A stretch of 11,552 nt of DNA from Hymenopellis radicata (Eukaryota; Basidiomycota; Agaricomycetes; Agaricales; Physalacriaceae). Position 1 is the stretch's first letter. Each line of letters opens with the position of its first letter. The stretch covers positions 1 through 11,552 of the forward strand of contig JADNRX010001295.1 of assembly GCA_015501595.1 (NCBI GenBank), read 5' to 3'. The notes beneath the pieces are model-generated. The model saw nothing but the letters and a program-made list of their open reading frames with translations. It was not told the DNA's origin and did no database searches. Below are positions 1 through 7,709 of this stretch, in pieces. Made by a program: the position numbers and the translations under genes.

Positions 1-728
1 ATGGTTGAATTTCACTGTGATGCCACCGCCAGACATCGGAGGGAAATTGTAATGTCAAGGTTGTAAGCCTCGAGGCGCGGGGTATCCGATACAGGGTGTC
101 TACATCGCTGCCGCTCGGGATACGCAAGTGGAGCGTCTCGCAACGTGGTAGGTACGCACACAAGAGTTGCTGAGCGCATTTGTGATCATTGACATGATAC
201 GAAAGCTCTACGGGAAGCATCCCAGCGGAAGCCAGCCATCTTTGATTAAGCTCCGCACCCTTTCGTATGATGGGAAAAGTGTTCCAGAGACGTGGTGTGG
301 ACAAAGCGACCTCTCGCCAATGGTGACAAATCCGCAATAGGTCCATGCGGGATTGGAGAAATGTGCGATTGCTGCAGGACCCATGAGAAGGACCTGGGCT
401 GTCGGGCAACCGGTGCATGTCGCAGTATGCGGCGAATATATCGCTGAGAATCTCTGGGGGCAAGGTGCGCATAGGGCTCGGGTGCAGGAGATTGTAATGT
501 TGCCTCTATGATGAACTCATATGTTGCCTGTTTGTTGGACAGACGTCGGATTTCTTCTTCTGCACTCTCGATTCCGCGACGGTACCTCTCGATTGACGCC
601 TCAATGAGAGGACGTTCATGAGGGGCCGTGACATGATTTGTCTTCAAGAGAGAGAGAACGTCCAACGAAGTCTGCGAAGCCTTGACACGCGTCTTTTCCT
701 TCTTTCGCGAGCGCGTCTCTCGCTGCAT
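1..728 (-). pseudogene. F-box-like protein, N-terminal part, frameshifted, runs off the left edge
   Basis: The gene reads from an ATG at 728 towards position 1. Residues 1-25 are basic; about 25-75 form a charged helical segment that opens with LLKTNHVTAPHERPLIEAS and continues with ERYRRGIESAEEEIRRL. This is the usual coiled coil ahead of the F-box in Agaricomycete F-box-like proteins. The frame then shifts by one base near 503. The new frame gives QHYNLLHPSPMRTLPPEIL followed by SDIFAAYCD, the hallmark LPPEIL..IF core of an F-box, and then LLRICHHWREVALSTPRLW, which matches the W..VAL.TP.LW segment that follows it in this family. That frame stays open to base 1, so the leucine-rich C-terminal part lies outside the window. 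F-box proteins are substrate adaptors of SCF ubiquitin ligases through Skp1; the substrate cannot be inferred. Apart from the single indel the gene looks intact, so the lesion could be a young mutation or a sequencing error. No splice sites that would remove it were seen. Confidence 0.85.
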
Positions 729-944
729 TTTAACTACCTAACAAATAGTCAACATGGTATGTGTAAGGTCCTTCGAAGATCAAAACTGTACCGAGAGACG
801 TCTGGCACAACCGTTAGTTGGCTGCTTAATGGAAGTCGTGGAACAACGACGAAACCCAATTCAGGGGCAACCTTGCCATCACGGTCACGTTGTTGCTATT
901 ACGTCGTCCTGCAGTACAAATTGTGTCATGAACTACTCGAGCCA

Positions 945-1133
945 CTACAGAGAAAAAGATGCATACAAGCGAAGAACGTTATGTAATCTGAATGAGATAC
1001 TTCCTTGAATTATGGGTCGTTCATGAGGCGCAATGAGATGGTTGGTGCGTATAAGTCCCAGCATGTCCAAACTATTCCGCGTGGTCCCGCTTTGCTTTTT
1101 GCGTCGACGTAGTAGGTTATAGCTCGTCTTCAT
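945..1133 (-). pseudogene. Truncated second copy of the F-box-like N-terminus
   Basis: From an ATG at 1133 the frame encodes a basic start with RRRKKQSGTTRNSLDMLGLI and then RTNHLIAPHERPIIQGSI. This aligns residue by residue with KTNHVTAPHERPLIEASI of the gene at 1-728, on the same strand and in the same order. After about residue 43 the similarity ends; the remaining codons, to a stop at 945, do not resemble the coiled coil or the F-box. It is therefore a paralogous N-terminal fragment, most likely left by a tandem duplication that was later broken. I found no continuation of it in 730-944. The only support is similarity to the neighbouring gene; a chance ORF is very unlikely because the shared motif includes TNH..APHERP.I. 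Confidence 0.7.
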
Positions 1134-1408
1134 GGATTAACCTAGTAACCATAACACAAACTGAATCAGTAGGACTGCGAGTAGAGACATATGTGTAGAA
1201 ATTGACAAACTCAAGCCCAACGCCCTAAGTATGCTCTATGAAATGAACGCGACAGCGTTCTCGGAGTCCGTAACTTGAGCAACTCCGTGCCGGTCGGAGA
1301 AAGGTGAGCGTTAGTCTCGAACCAGCCGCTCAACGCCGGTTTTTTGAGGGGATGAGGACACCGGCGCAGCGAATGGCATCGAGTCTAGGTGAGCGGGCTA
1401 TCATATTT
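1134..1408. other. No recognisable gene
   Basis: This stretch separates the F-box fragments from the TACCGTGG array. I see no protein-like frame, RNA gene or strong repeat. It contains the likely upstream region of the truncated F-box copy. Position 1248 starts a weak inverted repeat (GAACGC...GCGTTC, ending at 1261) that is too short to interpret. Confidence 0.4.
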
Positions 1409-1575
1409 TACCGTGGCACCTACCGTGGTGCCGTGGCCATTACCGTGGCCGTTACCGTGGACAGCTACAAGATCACCGTGGGCAGGGACAAGGGCTGACC
1501 CTGTACCGTGGGCGTCACAGCGTTATGCAGTGGCAGTCACAGCGTTATGCAGCATCGTAACGCAGTCGTAACGCG
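1409..1575 (+). repeat. TACCGTGG array A with adjoining 22-bp and 11-bp tandem repeats
   Basis: TACCGTGG occurs at 1409, 1421, 1441, 1453 and 1503, several times at a 12-bp spacing, with extra CCGTGG cores at 1431 and near 1475. Directly after it a 17-bp word, GTCACAGCGTTATGCAG, occurs at 1514-1530 and 1536-1552 (22-bp period). TCGTAACGC then occurs at 1555-1563 and 1566-1574 (11-bp period). The open frames across it encode only repeat-driven residues such as TVAVTV and are not credible proteins. The same TACCGTGG word forms arrays at 4102-4244 and 4427-4481, so it belongs to a dispersed family. Confidence 0.8.
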
Positions 1576-1934
1576 CTCTCCCAGAAGCAACCATAGTCCA
1601 GCCTACCAAGAGAAAATACAGCAATGTCTTGACGGCGCGCGTGAGTGAGCATGATCTCCTAAATCGGGTAACCGCGAATAGCCATGTGGCCTATGTAATG
1701 CTCGGGTCCTTGATGAACGCGTCTTGATCTTACACCATCATCGTTGAATGCAGAATGCGCTTCGACGCGATATCGATACATCTCTTTGAATTTTACTTCA
1801 GTTCCTCTCAGCATATGTGCTCTCTTGTGTACTTGAAATGTTTCTTTGGTGACTGCCGGTGAATTCGGCTGGCATGTTGATTTCTGTCCTCATCTTTGGC
1901 TACTAACCTTGACAACGTCTTGTACGCATTCCAG
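1576..1934. other. No recognisable gene; possible 5' intron near the end
   Basis: No convincing coding frame was found. The sequence GCTACTAACCTTG near 1895 followed by a pyrimidine-rich tract and TTCCAG ending at 1934 resembles a fungal branch site and 3' splice site. It would belong to the gene model beginning at 1935. The upstream exon and start codon were not located. Confidence 0.35.
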
Positions 1935-2746
1935 TATGCGACCACGATGTTGAAAATCATTGTGAGTCACTGATCTCTTACTTGAGTCAGTCCCGCAATA
2001 TTTTTATAGGGAAAACTCGGTCGTTTCCTCAAGAAACAGCTTGAGTGCTTGGATCCGGACACCGGACAGATCACGAACTCGGAATCTACGACATCTGCGG
2101 ACTCGTCTGTGGCGACAGCAAATAGGAACACTCTTGACACTCTTCTTACAATCTATGATGCTTCTGGTAAGTGTGATTGACTGAAGATCATACAAGTAGC
2201 TAGTACTACTAAATCTATCTCAGGCCATGTCATTGTACCTTGCCTCCTTCCGCGACCCAGGAAGCAGCGGATGTACCTCGTTCTTCCCGTTCCTCTCATG
2301 GATCACGCGAACCGGACCATTTGGACGAAGCAACGGAGAAATCGTCGACTGCGTGGTCCCAACCAGCGTCTCCAATATTCAAACGTGCAAAAGATGGAAC
2401 ATACATTCAGATTCAACATGTTGTGAAGTCTGGAACGCGAGTCCTGAAACGGGTGCTCTCCGTAAATCGGATTCTGAGCACCGTCGTGTCAGGAAGCGGC
2501 GGCGTGGTGCTGTCTCATCTTCCCGGGTTGGAAGGTCTCTGAAATGCGCATTGTCAAGCTCGTAGTCCTTGCAGCAGCGACTCCGACACCAACCACCATC
2601 GCTCAAAGAAAGCCCGGCACACTCGTCATGTCTCCTTTTCAAAAAAACAACTTGAAGAACTTTCCAGCGACGATACGGACAGTAGCGCATCCGTTGATGA
2701 GCCTCGTCACTCTAGAAAGCACCGACATCGAGTCCACCTCTGAATC
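1935..2746 (+). pseudogene. Unrecognised multi-exon gene remnant with charged, Ser/Asp-rich C-terminal part
   Basis: A 27-bp exon (1935-1961, YATTMLKII) is followed by a canonical intron at 1962-2009 (GTGAGT..TATAG). It joins in frame to exon 2010-2166, which begins GKLGRFLKKQLECLDPDTGQ and ends TLDTLLTIYDASG. A second intron, 2167-2223 (GTAAGT..CTCAG), follows. Beyond it no single frame persists. A Ser/Glu-rich stretch (SHGSREPDHLDEATEKSSTA, then SPIFKRAKDG) lies in one frame, KSDSEHRRVRKRRRG in another, and SSDSDTNHHRSKKARHTRHV with KKQLEELSSDDTDSSASVDE in a third, ending at a stop at 2744-2746. These look like parts of one disordered nuclear-type protein scattered over frames by indels or by introns I could not place. 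The family is not recognised and no function is proposed. The two introns are the firmest part of the model. Confidence 0.45.
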
Positions 2747-3121
2747 GTAGCCGACATCCGAATCGGCATAACCCGCCACAGAGCTATCCGAGTCCTCTGG
2801 CCCATCGGGACGAGGATCGCCTCCCCAGCCACCCCATCTTCCCTTATTCTCACATTCGTACGCGCTCTCATTCGTAGATCGCCACTCATACTTCCAATTC
2901 GCAATGGACATGCTCCAGACAACATTCTCTCGCACCATCTTCTTCCCAGTGAACGCAAACTTGCCTAAATCCGTGTTGATTGTCCCCCGTACATCGTTGT
3001 CTTCGAGACCCACCTCATGCGACCCAATCCATCTGAACTTCCACTCTCGTCCTAACATTAAACATGATGCCCCAAATCCAAAGTCCCCAATCCTCTGCCT
3101 TCGACCAAACAAACTCAGCAC
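2639..3121 (-). CDS. Hypothetical Trp-rich protein on the minus strand
   Basis: An uninterrupted 160-codon frame starts at an ATG at 3121. The most protein-like part is the middle: GREWKFRWIGSHEVGLEDND, then GKFAFTGKKMVRENVVW and NWKYEWRS, followed by a Gly/Trp patch (RWGGWGG) and an acidic tail with DSDSSVAGYADSDVGYDSEVD. The coding strand is purine-rich here, as fungal coding strands often are. In the next minus frame, just upstream, AEFVWSKAEDWGLWIWG also looks coded, so the true N-terminus may lie upstream across a frameshift. The last 35 residues overlap the plus-strand Ser/Asp-rich segment ending at 2746 and are probably not real. I do not recognise the family and see no catalytic motif or membrane span. 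It could also be an antisense shadow of a plus-strand gene. Confidence 0.35.
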   Translation of the reverse strand: MLSLFGRRQRIGDFGFGASCLMLGREWKFRWIGSHEVGLEDNDVRGTINTDLGKFAFTGKKMVRENVVWSMSIANWKYEWRSTNESAYECENKGRWGGWGGDPRPDGPEDSDSSVAGYADSDVGYDSEVDSMSVLSRVTRLINGCATVRIVAGKFFKLFF

Positions 3122-3873
3122 TTCTGTATATGAAGAGCGAGAAGCTGGAGGACACGTGGGATGGCTATCCGGATGGCACCTTCACACTCGACATTACACA
3201 CGACGTGTTTGAGAAGACGAAGCGCCGGCCGTGTATTGTTACGGGCGGGGATCCAGGCCATTCCAAGACAGCTTCGAATTGGCAAGAGGCTAAGAAGTCT
3301 TGCGCCAGCGCCTTGAAGTTGCTCACTGGACTTCCACGGCTCGGCGGTACATATGATCCCTCTGTTGTGACGATTGCACCTCCTCTCCTTCATGCTGGAC
3401 GGGTGAACGAACACTTCAACTTCTACCGTCGCGTATGCAAAAGGCGGATTCATCTCTCGACTTCCGTTCAGCCTGAGAGTCGGCAATGGGAGCAGATACT
3501 TGCCCTTACCGAAAATACATTGGCAGGAGAAACGCGCTTTGCGCCGTCGACGTTGACTTGGAGGCAATTCAAATGCTGTAGGACCGTATGTTTACTCGCT
3601 CTAAGGCTGCACGTATTTTTGGTAAGTTATAACCGCCAATGGGGTCTTGACGCCGGTCATCATCAAGACGGATGGTCGCTTTTTACCATCAGAATTGTCC
3701 ATCGAGGTATGAGTTTGATTTGCTTCAATGCCTTACTTGAAGTCTGACATGGACTCGAGTCTGGTCCGAACTACATTGATTTCAGGAAAGCGGACGACAC
3801 TTCTTCACCTCGAAAAGGCAAGTCTCAGGTCGGAAGCGTCGACGAAGTCGAAAGACAAGGAAAGGAGCTAAGT
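3064..3873 (+). CDS. Hypothetical protein with a likely basic terminal exon
   Basis: A long plus-strand frame runs from 3064 to 3747. Its best part lies between about 3120 and 3585: DGYPDGTFTLDITHDVFEK, then ASNWQEAKKSCASALKLL, GGTYDPSVVTIAPPLLHAG and RVNEHFNFYRRVCKRRI. Further on, a different frame reads GVLTPVIIKTDGRFLPSELS up to IE at about 3705, where a donor GTATGAG occurs. Two acceptors are possible. One after CTCGAG (3760) keeps a frame beginning SGPNYIDFRKADD; one after TTTCAG (3784) gives a short exon ending GRKRRRSRKTRKGAK and a stop at 3871-3873. A CTGAC branch-like site lies before the first acceptor. The family is not recognised. A frame change between the long ORF and the VLTPVII segment implies an unplaced intron or an indel. 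Confidence 0.35.
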
Positions 3874-4101
3874 AGATCATGGCTGGCAGCATTGGCTGCA
3901 GACCTAGCACGCCGTACACTGGGACAGTGTATTACATATTGGTATACATTCTAGATATAACCTTTAGGCTGGTGTTTCTAATGAAACCTCGCTTACAACT
4001 CAGAGCCCCAGAAGTTACGACCGAATCAACAGCTGATCGACAGACTCGGAGTGTAACGCCCTTGTCACGCTGCTGTCACTTCCCATCACGACAGTGAGTG
4101 C
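3874..4101. other. No recognisable gene
   Basis: The 72-codon frame here is unremarkable. The 3' part (about 4049-4095) contains GTAACGC and several GTCAC words, similar in kind to the short repeats beside array A. It may belong to the same repeat element as the array that follows. Confidence 0.35.
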
Positions 4102-4244
4102 TACCGTGGGGCTACCGTGAGTACCGTGGAGCACTACCGTGGCCGTAGACGTTACCGTTTCAGTACCGTGGCCTACCGTGAGCCGTTACCGTTACCGTAA
4201 AACGGTCTACCGTGGTACCGTGGCTGCTACCGTGGCTACCGTGG
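4102..4244 (+). repeat. TACCGTGG array B
   Basis: About a dozen copies of TACCGTGG or one-base variants (TACCGTGA, TTACCGTT, TTACCGTA) occupy this interval at irregular spacing, all in the same orientation as array A. The last perfect copies are at 4209, 4215, 4227 and 4237. No coding frame makes sense of it. The downstream 4260-4370 is AT-rich without repeats. Confidence 0.8.
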
Positions 4245-4426
4245 TCACGCCTGTTTCCGTGAAGTCAATATTATGCATTTTTGACACAGAATCACATCTT
4301 TATAGGAATTAACATTTGAGAGATATAGTATACAGTGTCATATAGACCTCTTACGGTACTAGAATGCCTGGTACATTATCGACATCCACCACTTAACACA
4401 CCGGGCGGTGGGCTCTGTGGCTGTGC

Positions 4427-4481
4427 TACCGTGGTGCCGTGCCACGGTACCGTGGACCCCACGGCCACGGTAACGGTAAAA
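4427..4481. repeat. TACCGTGG repeat C, both orientations, nested palindromes
   Basis: The motif occurs here as TACCGTGG and as its complement CCACGGTA. CCACGGTACCGTGG at 4442-4455 is a perfect 14-bp palindrome. TACCGTGG at 4427 pairs with CCACGGTA ending at 4449 (7-bp loop), and the copy at 4448 pairs with the CCACGGTA ending at 4472. Several alternative hairpins or a cruciform are possible. It lies about 180 bp after array B. Confidence 0.8.
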
Positions 4482-5430
4482 TCTTGCTGCCCCTTTTGAA
4501 GGTCCGCCTCGGCTATGAAGCTTGGGTGATGGAGTGGTGGGACCAGGAGAATGGGAGGTCGGAGGAGGAGAAGAGATGACGGTAAAGACATATGCATAAT
4601 ACAAGGAAGGCTTGGAGAAGACCAACACGGAACGGGAGCGAGAAACTGGGAAATCTGAGTGTGTTATTGTCAGCTTAACTCAGTGGCGTGACTCGGTCCG
4701 TGAGCTGAGAACAAGACTAATCGCGGAAAGTCAGACCAAAAACGTCCAGTGTGTGAAGCTTGTGAAGATTTGCGAATGGCATTCCTAATAACAACTAGAC
4801 CACCTGTGCCGCACCAACTGAGGAGACAAGAAATGCTGTGCGTAGGCAGCAAATGCATTCGAGGCGAAAGGACGTCCATGTGCACGGCCTCTACACTGAT
4901 CCTCACAATAGAAGAGACATTGTCCGGAGACGGTTCATGTTGGATTACAAGTTGACTCTGGAGATTTGTGTTGATAGGACTAGTAGCGGAGGATAAAGGC
5001 GATAGCGGCAGAGATAACGAAAGAGAACCAAAAGAATTGTCGTCGGAAGGTCGTCTCCAGTCGGTTCAAGAATTGACACAACCTGACCATGGCGGTAAGA
5101 AGGTTGAAGGGCACTGGAACGTGACTAACACGCGAGCGCGAGAATAATGATCGGCGCCCCTTGTTGACACTTTCCTTCCTCCTCCATCAAGCACTAGCAC
5201 GTCCCGTTACAAACGGAGCGCTCGCTGCATCTACTCCCTTGTTCTGACAAGCAGGAGAGCCATTCCTGATCCTACAAAAAATGCGAGCCTGCAGCCGAGG
5301 CTAAGGGCTCTTCTCATTGGTATGAGTCGGAACTGGTCCTTAGCGCGTGGACGTCTCGAGCGGTAACACTAGGATCGTCGCGTATCGCCCTTTGTCGAGC
5401 TCGGGCATCCCTAGTCATAACTCCCGGTCG
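4482..5430. other. Gene-poor stretch, no supported gene
   Basis: I found no recognised protein, RNA gene or strong repeat. One plus-strand frame, about 4603-4783, reads with some charge pattern (LEKTNTERERETGKSE, then QWRDSVRELRTRLIAES) and ends in a stop; it has no start codon and no splice support. The remaining open frames are short and overlap on both strands. The right end (about 5150-5430) may contain distal promoter sequence of the transporter relic. Confidence 0.4.
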
Positions 5431-5436
5431 TCCTAG

Positions 5437-5444
5437 TATAATAT
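5437..5444 (+). promoter_or_regulatory. TATA-like box upstream of the transporter relic
   Basis: TATAATAT lies 57 bp before the ATG at 5501, followed by a pyrimidine-rich leader (TCCATCACATTATCCTCACTC). The spacing suits a fungal core promoter, but a single AT-rich octamer is weak evidence. Confidence 0.25.
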
Positions 5445-5500
5445 TTGACCATTAGCGACGCCAGGCTTTTCCATCACATTATCCTCACTCACGCACGCTA

Positions 5501-6660
5501 TGGGAGCCAAGGAATATAAACCCGCGAACGAACACGAGCTTCTCCGCTCCGTTTCTCCTGCCCTACCGCACAAGGACTCTGCAGACGCACTGGTGCCGCG
5601 GGATTTAGAGTCCGACGCGATCCTCCCCCAGACCCCGGGCCATTTCGACATCGTTGCGCCCCAACGTCATTTCCTGGGCAGGCCCCGACGATCCCACGAA
5701 TCCGCAGAATTGGAGTAAAGGAAGGAAATGGCTCGTTTCGATGTGTTGTATCGTGCCTTCTTTTAGCAGGTACGCTTTCCCAACCAATCACGACGGGTAG
5801 TGCTAACGGGATTAGCCGCAGCACCGACGATGGCTGCGCCACATATCCAAGCCGCGTTTGAGATTAAAGATCTCACGGTTTATGCGATCCTTACTGTTTT
5901 TCTTGTGAGGTTGATTTTCGGGGTACGTCTTGGCCTTCCCTCCTTCCTTCACGAAGTTACTTACTAAACTACTGTACAGCCAATATTCTGGGGCGCCAGC
6001 TCAGAGCTCTACGGGCGCCGGCGTATTCTCATCCCGTGCATGACCATTCTTACTGTCGTCCACCTTGTGCAGGTTCTCTCCTAGAACATCACGACTCTGC
6101 TTGTTTGTCGATTCTTTGCGGGCTTCTTCGGTGCAGCGCCAGTTGCTGTGGGTGGAGGTTTGTGTGCTACACCTCTTTCTTCTAGCACCATGACTGACTT
6201 TCTCATGTATTTAGCTCTGATCTCGGATGTATGGTCAACAGAAGGTTGGGGACCGGTGATTGGGCTGCGAGTAGGTTTCTAGGGCCGGTGTTTGGACCAG
6301 TGGTTGCCGGCTTGTGCATGTTCTCTCTTTCGAGCTTTAGCAACTTTCTGCTTCCTAGTGGTGTGAATAGCATTGTGGATAGTGGCGTAAACCAGCCATG
6401 GCGTTGGGTTCTCTGGTCGACTACTGGTACGTTCGTCCCCCAATTTCATTTACATATTGTTTGAATCATTCATCGCTTCGTAGAGTCGCAGCCTCAGGAC
6501 GGGGTTTAAGGACGATTTGGTGTCTGGCTCTTCGTGATGCTCCTCGTCATCTTCTCGCGAGGCTACCAGAAGGAGCAGTGGCCTGCGCCGCTGGCTCGCA
6601 TCGCTCACGACTCTCTTCTGGTGTGGAGTCTGTACAACACGAATCGGATAAGCTTGAGAG
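5501..6660 (+). pseudogene. Major facilitator superfamily (DHA1-like) transporter relic
   Basis: From the ATG at 5501 a hydrophilic N-terminus ends at FDIVAP. After a 1-bp shift near 5662 comes VISWAGPDDPTNPQNWSKGR and KWLVSMCCIVPSF, the standard lead-in to the first helix of fungal DHA1 drug/H+ antiporters. Next are APTMAAPHIQAAFEIKDLTV, an intron at 5923-5979, then PIFWGASSELYGRRRILIP (the loop 2-3 signature) and TTLLVCRFFAGFFGAAPVAV. A 57-bp intron (6158-6214) precedes ALISDVWSTEGWGPVIG. After another shift near 6280 come FLGPVFGPVVAGLC (motif C of antiporters) and NQPWRWVLWSTT, where an intron at 6427-6483 begins. DGV.GRFGVWLF plus RDAPRHLLAR may be the helix-6 exon, again frame-broken. 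A TAG at 6082-6084 interrupts VLS.NITTLL, where relatives carry a sense codon. The C-terminal six helices are not recognisable. Such proteins sit in the plasma membrane and export drugs or metabolites; this copy cannot make one. Confidence 0.9.
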
Positions 6661-7680
6661 GTATGTTTCGACTGTCGTCAAAGTTGGACTTTACTGACTC
6701 GGTATGTCTACTAGTGTCTGTTAAACCGTTGCTCTCAACTCCGAACCGAGTACTTGCTTCATCTTCACCACACGGTCCGCGTCTCACTCAGTAAGTCGAA
6801 CAATTACTCCAAGTACCTCCAGCTCATCGACTAACACTTCAAACAGATTCACAACCATTTTCACTTCGAGTCGCGCCAATAAACCTCTTCAAATTCGCCT
6901 TGACTTCAGATGAGGTCAGCCCCTGTACGTCCTTCACAGTTTCCGTTGTTTACTTATTCACCGCTGGTAAGAGTCGTTACGTTCAGACCGGAGCTACGAG
7001 AACGACTTGGGACTTCACTGGCCAGTCTTCTCCTCGCGAGGTTACCAGAAGGGAGCAGCGGCCTGCGCGCTGGCTCGCGTTGCTCGCGACTCCCTTCTGG
7101 GTGGATTCCTTCACACGCGAATCGGATCGAAAGGTATGTTTCGACCGTGGTTCGATGTTGGACTTGACTGACTTGTTATGTCCAGTATCTGTTGAACCGG
7201 GCCGCTCATGATTACTTGCTTGGTCTTCACCACAGGCTCCGTGACTCATTTAGGAGGTGGGAGTCAAATAATTGTTTCTAGTTCGTCGACTAACACTTTA
7301 ACAGATTCACGCAGAGTCAACCACCGTTTTCATTTTCGATTCGCGGCGATAAACTCCTTCAAATCTCCCTGACTGCAGATAACTTCGGCCTGTGCGTTGC
7401 TCTGTTGTTTGCGGTTTTACTTATTCACCGCTTCTCAGAGTCGTGGGATCAAGACGGGAGCTACGAGGTCGACTTGGGATTCACTTGTTGTTGGGCTCCA
7501 AGTCTTCTCCTCGCAAGCATCGATGAGTGGGTTTTGCAGGTTTCTCAAGAGGTAAGCTTCAAATGTTGTTCAAATTCTGATCCGACTGACTCGTTGTGTT
7601 TTAGTGGATTTCATCGTAGGGTACTGTACTTGTCGTCAACTTGTGGATTAGAAGTACTTACTCTGTCTACGCTAAATATC
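6484..7680 (+). repeat. Three degenerate tandem copies of an exon-intron module, period about 478 bp
   Basis: The landmark TCGCGA/TCGCAA recurs at 6555, 7034 and 7511 (spacing 479 and 477), and AGAGTCG with its flanks at 6482, 6970 and 7437. Each copy contains the same splice landmarks. An intron starting GTACGT or GTGCGT lies before AGTCG (6427-6483, 6925-6971, 7392-7438). An intron of 52-54 bp lies at 6661-6714, 7134-7185 and 7552-7604. A third intron (6791-6846; about 7254-7304) ends before ATTCAC. Translated blocks are conserved between copies 1 and 2: SRGYQKEQWPAPLARIAHDS against SRGYQKGAAACALARVARDS, and CLLNR..LLHLHH against YLLNR..LLGLHH. Stops and indels break all three copies. The unit begins inside or just after the transporter relic, so it may be a tandem duplication of its 3' part or of an adjacent unknown gene. 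The encoded family is not recognised. Confidence 0.75.
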
Positions 7681-7690
7681 CCAAAGTGGT

Positions 7691-7709
7691 TTGATTGATT
7701 GATTGATTG
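7691..7709. repeat. TTGA/GATT microsatellite
   Basis: About 4.75 copies of the tetranucleotide TTGA lie just after the third tandem module. Confidence 0.85.

Noticed and set aside
1304..1571. Plus-strand ORFs with TV/AV/PWP repeats
   Set aside because: The periodic residues are produced by the TACCGTGG array, read in two frames equally well.
4359..4628. Minus-strand ORFs of 89 and 73 codons
   Set aside because: They run through the TACCGTGG palindromes of array C, and their residues follow the repeat; no start context, intron or domain supports them.
4603..4783. Charged plus-strand ORF that looks partly protein-like
   Set aside because: No start codon or splice site, about 60 codons long, and not recognised; chance cannot be excluded.
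6231..6464. A separate small membrane protein starting at 6231
   Set aside because: The frame contains FLGPVFGPVVAGLC and WRWVLWSTT, which are segments of the transporter relic after a frameshift, not an independent gene.
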